This document shows, piece by piece, positions 1 through 11,494 of a DNA stretch of 64,000 nt. The stretch is from Taudactylus pleione. Its lineage: Eukaryota; Chordata; Amphibia; Anura; Myobatrachidae. How positions within the stretch are numbered: the stretch's first letter is position 1; each line of letters begins with the position of its first letter. The position numbers were made by a program, and so were the translations under genes. The notes below the pieces were generated by a model. The model made no database searches and had not been told where the DNA came from. It saw nothing but the letters and a program-made list of their open reading frames with translations. The stretch lies in NCBI GenBank assembly GCA_031769625.1, contig JAUIMM010000686.1:806001-870000 (forward strand), read 5' to 3'.

Positions 1-799
1 GCTGAGCACCATGTGGAATCTCACTCTAGCACATGTACTCTGTCAATTTAAATAAAATGGTCACAATATATAATACAAAGTTCTCTATTGACTACTAACA
101 ATGATTCAAAGGAGATACAAGTCAGATCCTAGGTGCTATACATAAATAAAGCAGTGCCAAAGCAGCTACCCCTTAATGTCAGATAGCGTATCACAGAAGC
201 ATTCTATTCCCCCAATGGGACCTCCATGCCCCAGCGTGATACTGCCACTGTTTGCTGTTTTTCTCTTCACTTCAGTATTCCCCCGCAGGCTGGCCATAGC
301 CCTCTAGCACAGTTCAGTACAGGGAGGGGGGCGCTAAGACATGCACTTTCTCCGGGTGCTATGGTTCCACGCTACTCCTCTGCCAGCACTGGACCAGTCA
401 TCCGACATTGATCAAAATGGTCTTATGTTCTGTAATACCAATTGCTACTTAAGGGGAGAAGGGGTAATCACAAACCACATTCTTTCATTTGTGGCTTGTG
501 ACTGTTGTCTCGCTCAATCCACCCCATCTGATTTACAATGAGGCCATAAAAGGAACGACTGCATGTTGCATCCCCCAGAGTTTTGACTATGAGCAGTGTA
601 CCTTAACAAAATCTTGGCAACGTAGCAGTAAAGCTTTAAGTGAATCCTCATTTTTAAACAGTCTGTTTCATTACAATTTCATGAAAATAGACGGTTTTAT
701 GAAAGTCTCTATGTGCTGCCTTGTTCTGGCTGTATAGTTGTCTTATGGCAGATTTGGTAGCTGCTGAATGTAAAGGGAAATTATCTACAGCTCAGGTAA
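1..799. other. Intergenic DNA, no gene seen
   Basis: Only short, unrelated open frames without splice-site support. No terminal repeats or tandem structure stood out. It lies downstream of the minus-strand terminal exon at 2107-2186 and may include part of that gene's 3' flank. Confidence 0.5.
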
Positions 800-802
800 T
801 AA

Positions 803-1197
803 AGGGGCCTATCCATTAGGAGATAAATTGAACGACTGAACGATATATCGTTCAATCGTTCATTATAACTGCTAATGGATAGGCTCTGAACGATGACAGA
901 TGAGCACTCCCGCGGCCGATAAATCACATCTATCATCTCTCCAATATGTTGGTCAATTATCGCATATAGCTGTATAATATTTAGCAATATCTGGCAGTTT
1001 ATATGCGGTAAACGATGAAAGATATTAGCAGCAGCTACAGAACGCTGCAGAGAAATGATGTCATGCGATATAGTTCGTCTTTTGCCAAAATCTGTCTTGT
1101 ACATGACAGATATCTTTCAGCGCAGCCACCGGAATTTTCAAGAGATATCTTTTGTCTTTCATCGCTTAGAAATACATCTGCTAATGGATAGGCCCCT
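803..1197. mobile_element. MITE with 17-bp inverted ends and TAA target duplication
   Basis: The left end AGGGGCCTATCCATTAG (803-819) is the exact reverse complement of the right end at 1181-1197. TAA flanks both sides (800-802 and 1198-1200). A further copy of the end motif occurs internally near 871. The 3-bp TAA duplication is typical of PIF/Harbinger-type non-autonomous elements; that family assignment is inference. No coding capacity. Confidence 0.85.
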
Positions 1198-1200
1198 TAA

Positions 1201-2100
1201 CAGTGTCAGACTGTGCAGTATATGGTTTAGGGCTGGTATCATTGCAATCATTTCAAACATAAAACAACAGACAAATAATAAATAATAGTTTAATGAATAC
1301 AATTTTACAATATATAGCCCTACACTTGTAGTATAACTGGAAAGATGCCTGGTGATTTAATTTTGAGACTATTTCTTAACAAAATTCAATAATAATGTTT
1401 AAGAACTAATTTAATATTATTTATAAATATTTATCAGTAAAATGAAGTATGTAAATATGTAGGTAATTCTCCAGTAACATGTGATTTGTATGCATGTTTA
1501 ATGTAAAGCCAGACCACTTTTTCCAAACATTTTGAGCAGTATCTGGTGTTAACATAAAGTGTGAAAGATGAAATCACTTATTATTATAAGCACATTGATC
1601 TTCATATTGGGCATAATAATTTCACTTTATCAGATGTCTTAATCTTACATAGAAGAGAAGCCCAAAGTCAGATACATGCTTGAAAGACAGGTTGTCTATT
1701 AGAAACTGGACAAGAGAAGTCCTGCTCGTTGATACTGTATAGTACCCAGGTTTACTTGCATTGGCAAAGTTCTGCAAGCCATTGTGGAAGCCAGGTTGGT
1801 TTTCAAAAGCTTACTTTTCATGGAACTCCAGATCAGAATCAGACACAGGAACATGATGCAATGCTGAATGAATATAATGAACTAGTCTTTATAACTGATT
1901 AAATACCGCTCTGTTCACTCTATATTGTCTTTTGTCAAGTGGTGTTTGATATACAGGAGATTCTTACAAATATGGTACACAAATGTATGGCAATCTGCAT
2001 CATAGAAAAGAATATTTCCACATAGCAAGAGCTTCTTAGTCTTGGTACTGTAGGTAATGAAGAATGCCATAACACACCCAAGTGTATTATTCAGTTTACA
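1201..2100. other. AT-rich intergenic DNA / presumed 3' flank
   Basis: No coding signal, terminal repeats or tandem array recognised. It lies immediately 3' (minus strand) of the terminal exon at 2107-2186, so the 3' UTR should be here. I did not find an unambiguous minus-strand AATAAA close to the stop. Confidence 0.4.
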
Positions 2101-2106
2101 GAATGG

Positions 2107-2186
2107 TCAGATTATTTCCACATCGTCATAATCGTCATCGTCATCATCATCAATCACCTCGACATATTCCAGGTGTTTAGTATCAT
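2107..2186 (-). CDS. Terminal coding exon of a putative receptor cytoplasmic tail
   Basis: On the minus strand a strong acceptor (tttttcttttgattacag) precedes an 80-nt reading frame of 25 complete codons and a TGA stop. The peptide starts DTKHLEYVEVI, continues with seven aspartates, and ends YDDVEII. The exon opens with two bases completing a split codon, i.e. phase 1. This is exactly the phase in which exon B ends at 19325, 26819 and 30433, so it can follow any of them in frame. LEYVEV fits the ITIM consensus [SIVL]xYxx[LV], and YDDV is a plausible SH2 site. Acidic YDDV-type ends occur in some scavenger-receptor cysteine-rich (CD5/CD6/WC1-like) tails, but that link is weak. The gene is not identified and there is no expression evidence. 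Confidence 0.6.
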
Positions 2187-2189
2187 CTG

Positions 2190-3530
2190 TAATCAAAAGA
2201 AAAACTATAGGTAAAATAAAATGCATAACTTTACATTTGGAGCATACAATTCTTTAACATCCTATCCAGATAATTAGTATGTACCCTTTAAAGAAGAATG
2301 TTATTTTAACCCAGTCTATCCTTGGTCAGGATGAAGTGGATTATGGAAGGTTGTTAAGAATGCCTAGTTGTGTGACATGCAAATGGATACAGGTTTGTGG
2401 CTTACATGATTTCATAATTACCCCAGAGACCTGACTAGGAAGCATCAGTAATTAGTACTATGAAGTGGCAGATGGGATAAAAGGGTTGTCCTGCAACTAG
2501 ACATTTGCTTTCAAACATATGATTGCTATATGTTACTATAAAATATGATGTAACTATTGGCAAAATCGTAAAGTTTCCAAGATACAGTAGTCTTTTATTG
2601 AATAACATCTGCAATGTCATGAGTTGACCACGCAAAGATAAGTAATCCATACCTAAAGATGGTTAGTTACCTTCAGACAATGAACAACACGGCAGTATCT
2701 AGTGATCTGGAAGTTAGTTAATATTTCCCATTTCTCCAAGGTAGTCACTTAAATGACTGAGCTAATGGCTGATCAAGGGCAATGATGGAGGGGTTTCATC
2801 TGCACTAGATTTATTACTTGCTAGAAAGGACAAAGAGATTGGTAAAGGGGGCAATGGGGAGGGTGAAGAAACAACAGAGGGCCAATGGAGAGAGAGGACA
2901 AAATAAATTTGATGAGTAGCATTAAGCATATAATACAGTATATCAAATGTTGCTTATGTTTAGGGATGTCAGCAAGGTGTCATGGAAGGAGAGCAGGAGG
3001 TGCCATAGGGCATGTGAACCTGCATTATATTCAAGATAATGAGGCTGGTTCTGGACAGTCTCAGTACCTCCTGTCTGCATCTGTGCTTATAGAGAGGCTG
3101 AGGACCCTCCTTATGTAGTCATTTCAGCCATTTTACATTCATAGAGATGAATTTCACTAGCAAGATAAAAAAAATAAAACTCAGAAAGCTAGTGACATAT
3201 CTCCTTATGGGCGAAGGATAAGGCAGGTGTGCAGTAGGAGAATGAGAGGAGCAGGGAAGTAAATTCAAGTGGTTTGAGCCTTCTGAAACATGGTGATTGC
3301 AGTCCTGCCTATGTACTGTAGAACCATAGGACAGAAAAAATGGCAAGGGGAATTCGGGTAGTAGTAGTAGTGAATATGGTGAGGGAGAGGGAATAATGGC
3401 TGGTAATAAGGACTCAAGGTGGGGAATGACTACGATGCATCAATCAAGTGGTGGGATAATAGCCAAGATCTTTTAGTTAGAGAACAGTGGTAAAAAGAAT
3501 TCTGAAGGAGTCGGAGCAGCTCTGACACAT
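2190..3530. other. Intron/intergenic DNA, nothing recognised
   Basis: If the terminal exon is real, this is the start of the large intron separating it from exon B1 at 19325. Only short open frames without splice context are present, and no repeat structure was noted. Confidence 0.4.
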
Positions 3531-3908
3531 AGGGCAAAATTTACTAAGCTGCGGTTTGACGGCGGTTTCTATTACATTCTAAACCCCGGCGGTTTGGTGG
3601 CGGGGTCTATTCTGTTCTAAACCCCGGGGGTTTGGTGGCGGTTTTTTAGCAGTTTGTAAATGACAGCCCTGTTCTGTTCTATTTTAAAATGTGTTTTGAC
3701 TGTGCTTTGGAGGAGGTTTTGCTATCTGCAGATTTACTAAGGCCAAAACCGCTACAAAACTGCCATCAAAACACATTTTAGAATAGAATAGAACAGAGCT
3801 GTCATTTAGAAACCGGGTTTAGAACAGAATAGAACCCGCCACCAAACCGCCGGGGTTTAGAATAGAATAGAACCCGCCACCAAACCGCCGCTTAGTAAAT
3901 TTTGCCCT
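3531..3908. mobile_element. Foldback MITE (AGGGCAAAATTTACTAAGC ends)
   Basis: The left end AGGGCAAAATTTACTAAG (3531-) is mirrored at the right end by CTTAGTAAATTTTGCCCT (3891-3908). Most of the internal sequence is also palindromic, built from repeats of GGCGGTTTGGTGGCGG and TCTATTCTGTTCTAAACCCC and their complements. The target duplication is unclear. Confidence 0.8.
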
Positions 3909-5173
3909 CTGTATGCTGAAGGATAAGTAAACAAACAATCCTTGGAAAGTGAAGTGTGCTGTATGTGGTACAGGAGTAGCATGGTTAGCGCAGCATCCCC
4001 CAAGACTTCCATTTTTTTTAAGAACATGCAGACATGGGGTTGATTGGATGCAGCGGAAGTAGTGGTGCCATGTTTTTAGCCTGCACATGCGTCTCAGTCG
4101 CATCACGCATGAACCCTGATTTTGTTTGTACAGAGTCTCAGTACAGATTTAGATGCACTGTAGCAGAAATATATTGAAAATGTATGAGGTGTTCTTGGTG
4201 ACTGGAAGGTAACAGAGGGGTGACTAGTCAGATATTGTGTCTTATGGGTGTATCGTGAGCTCTCTCGTGTCAGTGTATTGTTATTTTTCATGTCGCTGAT
4301 AGTAGTTGCACACAGAGATCTAGAATCATTCACATTGGAGGCCAAATTCAAACAGATAATCTACACCTGCCACAGAGCTGGTGTAAGTGTCAATGGTGCA
4401 ACTGATGGTGAGACTAAAGATGCACCAAGCATAACTGCCAAGTCTGAAGATACCTAAAAGTGGGCGTCTCACTCTTTGGATGTTTAAACGCACCTATGTA
4501 CACCAGGAAGGGCTTTGTATTGGCATTAGCATAAAGTCGTAGATGCAACTGTGGAAAAAGACACAGACTTAGAATTAATCCAACTCAGAATTAGGCCCAT
4601 GGTGTTGGGCAGAATTCATTTGGATGAATTTTGACCAAAAGTACAGTGGGTGGTCACTATCAATGATGTAGAAGATTCTTCAAAAGCAGGAACAGGCGTA
4701 ATATGCTGTATTGCAGGAACTGGACAAAACCTGGTTTTGGGAATAATACAGATGAACTTCTACACTTGTATGTGGGGGAAAGCTTCCTGCGGTGGGGCAG
4801 AGAGCAAATACGTTACAGCAAGTCACTGATATAAATAGCACTGTAGGTTGATGAACACTTGTGAAACCAATAGAGGGAATATAAACTGTCTCAAGGACAC
4901 ATGGTTGCAGAGCTGTACTCAGATACAGAGACAATAGCCAGTGAAAAGAAACACCTGTGGTGGTGAGTCCCTTATACTATGATGCTAGCTGAAGACAGAG
5001 TTGTGGCAATGTTAGGGAGAGCACAGGTGCTCTACTATTGGAAAGCAGCTTCATTGGAGGCTGTACAGAGGTCTACTTTTGTGGCCATGGAAAGTCAGGT
5101 GCTTCTATGGAGATTGTTTTAGTGGGGAGTCAAGAATAGGAAACCCCACAGTGGTCAACTCACCTTAAATTGC
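3909..5173. repeat. Intergenic DNA with a dispersed repeat fragment
   Basis: The stretch around 4490-4665 matches 22080-22240 (shared phrases include cagaattaggcccatggtg and ttggatgaattt), so it is an interspersed repeat of unknown class. No genes seen. Confidence 0.5.
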
Positions 5174-5181
5174 ACTCTGGA

Positions 5182-5529
5182 CAGGGGCGTATCTGTAATG
5201 GGTGCAGGCTGTGCAGGGCACTTGGCCCCTGGGTCCAGGGGGGCCCCGCACCACACCCCCTGCACCCATATAATTTAAAACTCACCTGTCCATGGTCACG
5301 CGTCGGGGTATCAGCGCTGCACAGAACACTGGAAAATGGCTGGCGCAGCCATTTTTCCGGCATTCTGCGCATGTGCAGTAGACTCCGGGCACACACTCTA
5401 GTGCCCAGAGTCTACTGCTTCTGCAGTGGCTGGCCAGCTGCGTCAGTCGGCTGCCGGCCGCCGGAGAGAGAGGAGGGGGTCATGCACAGAGAATGCACAT
5501 GGGCCCCCTCTTCTCTTAAGATGCCCCTG
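5182..5529. mobile_element. hAT-like MITE, CAGGGGCGTATCT ends
   Basis: Left end CAGGGGCGTATCT and right end AAGATGCCCCTG are inverted. The flanks actctgga (5174-5181) and gctctggc (5530-5537) agree at 6 of 8 positions, which suggests a decayed 8-bp duplication as made by hAT transposases. The inner text (cagggcacttggcccctggg) is typical of non-coding hAT derivatives. Confidence 0.65.
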
Positions 5530-5537
5530 GCTCTGGC

Positions 5538-6099
5538 AAATGGTATATCTGTGTGTGGGGGATTCTGGAACTGATCATCACCAGTGATAGTGCAGCGGAG
5601 GCCCTCACAAGTAGTCCTTATTCACCACAAAGATGATATTTCTAGAAGTACCTATGGTCTGAGTTAGTAAGCCCAACTTCTTGGAAGCCTGGGGGGCAGT
5701 CAAGTGCCTGTGAGTAAGTAATGCTCTATGGGAGAGTTCACTTGCTATAGGTGAAGACCTTGTCAAGCGCTTCTAAGGGTCTTACTATGGAAAGGTATAG
5801 ATCCCCTTCAGATACTGTACCTGGAAGTGACTTGTACTGAGGGCGGAAGTGCAGTTTCCTGCCCACACAGTCCAGCAAAACAAAAAAAAATGGCCTCTCG
5901 CGGACACGCTTCCCACGCCACGCTTCGGGCTCGGTGGCTCGCCACATGATTATATGCCCCCTATATGCCTACTTGGATGGTAGGGAATAACGTTGGACAC
6001 TGGCTGATGACATCAGGGTCAATCTACGTAAAGGGATCTAGCTGCTTCCGTCTTACTATCTCACTGCTGCTTGATACACAGCTGCTGCTTGCAGGTCCG
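5538..6099. other. Intergenic DNA, no gene recognised
   Basis: A GC-rich patch lies at 5890-5945. No splice-supported exon, terminal repeat or tandem array is recognised. Confidence 0.4.
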
Positions 6100-6119
6100 C
6101 CATCAGGGGGGGACTGGAG

Positions 6120-6890
6120 TCCCGGGCCCGGACCGGGGGCAGGTGGCTTGAAAGACAAGGGGGTGGAAAGGGGGCAGAAGGCTGGAAAGACAAGGGGGTG
6201 GAAAGGGGGGCAGAAGGCTGGAAAGACAAGGGGTGGACAGGGGGCAATAGGCTGGAAAAATGGGGGTGGAAAGGGGCAGGTGCCTTGAAAGACTAGGGGG
6301 TGGAAAGGGGGCAGAAGGCTGGAAAGACAAGGGGGCAGGTGGCTTGAAAGATGGGGGCAGAGACCTGATTGACAAGGGGGCGGATGGCTGGAAAGACGAG
6401 GGGGCAGGTGGCTTAAAAGACGGGGCAGGAGGCTACAGAGACTAGGGGGTGGAAAGGGGGCAGGTGGCTTGAAAGACGTGGGCAGGAGGCTTGAAAGACA
6501 TAGCAGGTGGCTTGAAAAACGGGGCAGGAGGCTTGAAAGACAAGGGGGCAGGTGGCTTGAAAGATGGGGACAGGAGGCTAGAAAGACAAGGGGGCGGAAG
6601 GCTGGCAAGACAAGGGGGCAGGTGGCTTGAAAGACGGGGAGGAAAGTGTCAGGAAGCTGGAATGGCGCAGGGATCTGGAGATGACAGGGCAGAGAGGCTG
6701 GAATGACACAGGGATCTGGAGGGGAGACGGGACAGGAAGCTGGAATGTTGCAGGGATCTGGAGGTGACACAGGGAGCAGGAGGCTAGAGATGACATGGGG
6801 TATGTAGCTGGAAAGACATGGGCATAGATGGGACATAGAGCAGGAGACTGGAGTGAAACACGGGCAGGAGGCCGGAGGGGACACAAGTGG
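6120..6890. repeat. G-rich minisatellite (about 35-bp degenerate unit)
   Basis: Degenerate tandem repeats alternate ggcttgaaagacaaggggg and ggaaagggggcagaaggctg. Open frames of up to 286 codons on the minus strand here are low-complexity (Ser/Pro/Leu repeats) and are by-products of the array, not genes. Confidence 0.8.
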
Positions 6891-7128
6891 CGAGTCTGGT
6901 TGAACCTTTGTTGTATGATAATGATTTTAGTTATATTCCTACACAAACAGGCATTTTCCGGACAATAGGATTTCCTACATGAATAGTGAATACAGAATGA
7001 AGACACCGTCTGCCCAGGGAGGATCAAATTTCTTCAGAGGTTCCTCATCGCAGAGAAACCTCCATATCGGTAAGGCCAGGTCTATTTTTTATTTGATATG
7101 CACTTGCTGTGTCTGTGCCAAATATATT

Positions 7129-7310
7129 AGAATTGCACATAGTACATGTGCCGGGATTTTGGAATCACAGAGAGAGAGTCCAATGAGCTGCAAAACAGAA
7201 GATGTGGAAAAGCAGTTCCACAGATGACATCTTTTGTGTTGCAGATCATTGCTCTGTTCTCTCTCTGCAATTCCAAAACCCCAGAACATGCACCATGTGC
7301 AATTCTGTTT
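7129..7310. repeat. Short foldback (hairpin) element
   Basis: The left arm gaattgcacatagtacatg...ttttggaatcacagagagag is mirrored by ctctctctgcaattccaaaa...catgtgcaattctg on the right. The arms are about 70 bp around a short centre. Probably a small foldback MITE; no target duplication assigned. Confidence 0.65.
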
Positions 7311-7329
7311 GGCGCAGGTACTATGCAAA

Positions 7330-9382
7330 CAGTCCAGTCACAGTGATCCCCCTTCTCATCCTGTCCAGTGCCCCCCATCCAGCCCAGTGTCCCCCACCAT
7401 CTCATTGACTGCCCCATCCCAGTGTCTACCCCCTTCCCTCCCCAACCAGCCCACTGCCTCCGTCTAACTGCCCCTCAGCAAGAACCCCAGCCAGTCCAGT
7501 CACAGTGTCCCGCCATCATTCAGCCCAGTGTACCCCTTCTCCAGCCTAGTGTTCCCCCCTCCCACCACCATCTCATTGCCCTCTTTCCATCCAGCCCAGT
7601 GCCCCCCTATATATCACCCACTGCCTTTCACCCTCTACCTGGCATCACCCACTGCCTCTCCTTTTCTCCCTCTACCTGGCGTCACCCACTGCCTGTCACC
7701 CTATCCCCGGCGTCACCCACTACCTCTCCCTGACACTATCCCCGGCGTCACCCACTACCACTCCCTGACACTATCTCCGGCGTCACCCACTACCTCTCCT
7801 TGACACTATCCCTGGCGTCACCCACTGCCTCTCCCTGTCACCCACTGCCTCTCCCTGTCACCCGCTGCCTCTCCCCTGCATCACTATCTCCCCATCACCC
7901 TCTCTCTCCCGTCACCTTCTCCCTGGCATCACCCACTGCCTCTCCCTGACACTATCCCCGGCGTCACCCACTACCTCTCCTTGACACAATCCCTGGCATC
8001 ACCCACTGCCTCTCCCTGTCACCTTCTCCCTGGCATCACCCACTGCCTCTCCCTGTCACCCACTGCCTCTCCCCATCACCCTCTGCCTCTCCCGTTTCAC
8101 TATCTCTCTCTCCCGTCACCCTCTGCCTCACAAGACATCATCCTCTCCCCGTCACTCTCTGCTTCTCCCTATCACCCACTGCCTCTTCCTGTCACCCTCT
8201 CCTGTCACCCAATACCTCTCCATCTCCCACTATATCTACCAGTCACCTATCTCTCCTGCCAGCCACTGCCTCTCCCCGTCATCCTCCACATCACACCTCT
8301 TCCCGTCACCCTCTCCTGTCACCCACTACCTCTCCATCTCACACTATATCTACCAGTCACCTATCTCTACTGCCAGCCACTGTCTCTCCCCATCATCCTC
8401 CACATCACACCTCCTCACGTCACTCCCTCCTGTCACACACTTCTTCTCCATCTCACACTATATCTACCAGTCACCTATCTCTACTGCCAGCCACTGTCTC
8501 TCCCCATCATCCTCCACATCACACCTCTTCACATCACCCTCTCCTGTCACCCACTACCTCTCCATCTCACACTATATCTACCAGTCACCTATCTCTACTG
8601 CCAGCCACTGTCTCTCCCCGTCATCCTCCACATCACACCTCTTCCCGTGACCCTCTCCCATCACCCGCTACTTCTCTATCTCACACTATATCTACCAGTC
8701 ACCTATCTCTACTGCCAGCCACTGTCTCTCCCCATCATCCTCCACATCACACCTCTTCACATCACCCTCTCCTGTCACCCACTACCTCTCCATCTCACAC
8801 TATATCTACCAGTCACCTATCTCTACTGCCAGCCACTGTCTCTCCCCATCATCCTCCACATCACACCTCCTCACGTCACACCCTCCTATCACCCACTTCT
8901 TCTCCATCTCACACTATATCTACCAGTCACCTATCTCTACTGCCAGCCACTGTCTCTCCCCGTCATCCTCCACATCACACCTCTTCCCGTCACCCTCTCC
9001 TGTCACCCGCTACTTCTCTATCTCACACTATATCTACCAGTCATCTATCTCTCCTGCCAGCCACTGTCTCTCCCCGTCATCCTCCACATCACGCCTTTTC
9101 CCGTCATCCTCTCCTGTCACCCACTACCTCTCCATCTCACACTATATCTACCAGTCATCTATCTCTACTGCCAGCCACTGTCTCTCCCCGTCATCCTCCA
9201 CATCATACCTCTTCCCGTCATCCACTACCACTCCATCATACACTATATTTACCAGTCACCTATCTCTACTGCCAGCCACTGTCTCTCCCCGTAATCCTCC
9301 ACATCACACCTCTTCCCGTCACCCTCTCCTGTCACCCACTACCTCTCCATCTCACACTATATCTACCAGTCACCTATCTCTA
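7330..9382. repeat. Long minisatellite with a 112-bp higher-order unit
   Basis: It begins as irregular CACCCACTGCCTCTCCCTGT-type repeats. From about 8190 it becomes a regular 112-bp unit containing tatatctaccagtcacctat; successive copies start near 8341, 8453 and 8565. The array resumes at 11346 after the insertion of the palindromic element. The 437-codon open frame across it is an artefact of repeat periodicity. Confidence 0.85.
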
Positions 9383-9967
9383 AAAAGTTAGAAATCAAGC
9401 GCTTCTGAATAAACTCTAGAAAAGACAGACTTTTTAAATAACCAAACATAAATTTATGTTTAGTATAAAAGTGACTCTACCACAGTAATATACGTGGATA
9501 TGAGCGCTGTGAATTAAACATTATTATGCATATGATGTTTATAGTCTTTTCAGACTAATTGGAGGAGTGGGTTTTATAGCAACAATGTCCCGATGGTGAT
9601 AGTCCGTGCGAGCAGCCCTTAACTGTCCCTACCTTACTGCCAGTGCTGGGTTTCTCCCTCTGGGGTTTTCCTCTTTCTCACCGGCTGTACCTGCGGTGGC
9701 CGCGACGTGTGATGTAGATAACAGCCATCACGCAGTTGAACACTCGCAGGGGATCGTTGACTGTTTTCTCCCTCCGGGGATTCCTCCTCCCAACACGGTT
9801 CACGCTGGTTGTGGAGCCTGCGGCGCTGGGTGATGACGTCAGGCGCTGACAGAATCTTTCCGGACCTGGTGACAAAACGTGCAGTAAATGTTCCCTTTAT
9901 CCTCCTTAACTCTCCAACGCATTTCGAACCTAATGTGGTTCTTTTTCAAGGATGAGTCTGGAAGTTA

Positions 9968-10192
9968 CTAAGTCAGCAGCTGTATGATCTTGTTGGTGAG
10001 TTCCAGGATCTTCTGGTCATTGTCTCTCTCATGTATCAGTGAGTGAGGTGGAGGCACCGTGATGAGGTTCTGGGTCCTGCTCAGTCCTCCTGACACACAG
10101 GGACAGCTGCTGGGTATCTCACACTCCCCGGATATCTTCTTCACTACTGTGTAATCCTGCTGCTGCCGGACAATCGCTTCCTTTGCCTCCAT
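9968..10192 (-). pseudogene. Captured zinc-finger-protein leader exon, left-arm copy
   Basis: A 74-codon minus-strand frame includes [20 protein letters not shown] followed by TNKIIQLLT and a stop. This resembles the N-terminal leader found before C2H2 fingers in frog oocyte/gastrula zinc-finger proteins; no finger follows. The mirror copy lies at 10459-10686 on the other arm, differing at its start and at one residue near its middle (N for S). Recognised from family knowledge, not by a search. Likely a captured host gene fragment with no independent function. Confidence 0.55.
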
Positions 10193-10458
10193 GCAACCAC
10201 TGGCCCTCGGGGGACTCAGCTGGCAGTTCAGCTCTAGGTCTGGCCAGACCTAGAGCATCATGCAATGATCCTGCTAACTGCTGTGTGAAGAGCCTGCGTG
10301 TCTGTTGCTTTTGTTACTGGAAACCAAGGAACAGTGCCACTTGCTGCAGAGAGCTCAACCCAGACTGAGCCCAGACTGGTGTGAGGATGGCTTCTGGCTT
10401 CCAGGCTCTGGCACGGTGAAGAGCTGATCTGCAAGCTGAGTCCCCCGAGGGCCAGTGG

Positions 10459-10686
10459 ATGCACGGAGGCAAAGGAAGAGATTGTCCGGCAGCGGCAGGA
10501 TTGCACAGAGTGAAGAAAATATCCGGGGAGTGTGAGATACCCAGCAGTTGTCCCTGTGTGTCAGGAGGACTGAGCAGGACCCAGAGCCTCATCACGGTGC
10601 CTCCACCTCACTCACTGATACATGAGAGAGACAATGACCAGAAGATCCTGGAACTCACCAACAAGATCATTCAGCTGCTGACTTAG
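10459..10686 (+). pseudogene. Captured zinc-finger-protein leader exon, right-arm copy
   Basis: A 75-codon plus-strand frame, mirror of the copy at 9968-10192, ends in the same [14 protein letters not shown] and stop. Both copies run outward from the centre (divergent). They are about 98% alike over the shared part, indicating a recent inverted duplication or arm homogenisation. Confidence 0.55.
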
Positions 10687-10689
10687 TAA

Positions 10690-10750
10690 CTTCCAGACTC
10701 ATCCTTGAAAAAGAACCACATTAGGTTTGAAACGCGTTGGAGAGTTAAGG
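10690..10750 (+). ncRNA. Hammerhead-like motif in palindrome arm (candidate)
   Basis: The order is CTTGAAAAAG, then hairpin AACC-acatta-GGTT, then TGAAACGCGTT. This follows a hammerhead plan: CUGANGA box, stem II, GAAA box, short stem III ACGCGT. The first box is degenerate, so catalysis is doubtful. The mirror copy lies on the minus strand at about 9903-9960. Confidence 0.4.
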
Positions 10751-11494
10751 AGGAAAAAGGGAACATTTACAGCATGTTTTGTCACCAGGTCCGGAAAGAT
10801 TCTGTCAGTGCCTGACGTCATCACCCAGCGCCACGGGCTCCAAACACAGCGTGAACCGTGTTGGGAGGAGGAATCCCCGGAGGGAGAAAACAGTCTACGA
10901 TCCCCTGCGAGTGTTCAGCCGCATGACGGCTGTTATCTACATCACACGTCACGGCCACCGCAGGTACAACCGGTGAGAAAGAGGAAAACCCCGGAGGGAG
11001 AAACCCAGCACTGGCAGTAAGGTAGGGACAGTTAAGGGCTGCTCGCACGGACTATCACCATCGGGACATTGTTGCTATAATACCCACTCCTCCAATTAGT
11101 CTGAAAAGACTATAAACATCATATGCATAATAATGTTTATTCACAGAGCTCATATCCACGTATATTACTGTGGTAGAGTCACTGTTATACTAAACATAAA
11201 TTTATGTTTGGCTATTTCAAAAGTCTGTCTTTTCTAGAATTTATTCAGAAGAGCTTGATTTCTAACTTTTTATATTGCATTATATCATATTGAGCAGCTT
11301 CTTTATACATATAGAACTCCAAGCGCATAGCACACACATACTTTTAGTCACCTATCTCTACTGCCAGCCACTGTTTCTCCCCGTCATCCTCCACATCACA
11401 CCTCTTCTCATCACCCTTTCCTGTCACCCACTACCTCTCCATCTCCCAGTATCTTTATCAATCACCTTTCTCTCCTGCCAGCCACTGCCTCTCC

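Larger units (their letters stand above)
9383..11345. mobile_element. Large palindromic insertion with 15-bp target duplication
   Basis: Its arms are near-perfect inverse complements (about 9381-10219 versus 10435-11272). A 73-bp asymmetric tail (11273-11345) ending in tttt follows. The 15-bp target agtcacctatctcta is duplicated at 9368-9382 and 11346-11360, inside the 112-bp minisatellite. Each arm carries a zinc-finger leader-like exon and a GAAACGCGTT motif with a small hairpin. No transposase or reverse transcriptase is encoded. The second such element at 38992-40640 has the same plan. Long duplications point to target-primed retroposition rather than cut-and-paste; a Penelope-like origin is possible but unproven. 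Confidence 0.75.

Noticed and set aside
6024..6884. 286-codon minus-strand Ser/Pro/Leu frame
   Set aside because: Product of a G-rich minisatellite; no splice or family evidence.
7981..9294. 437-codon open frame
   Set aside because: Lies wholly in the 112-bp minisatellite; repeated Leu/Pro/Tyr peptide follows the DNA repeat.
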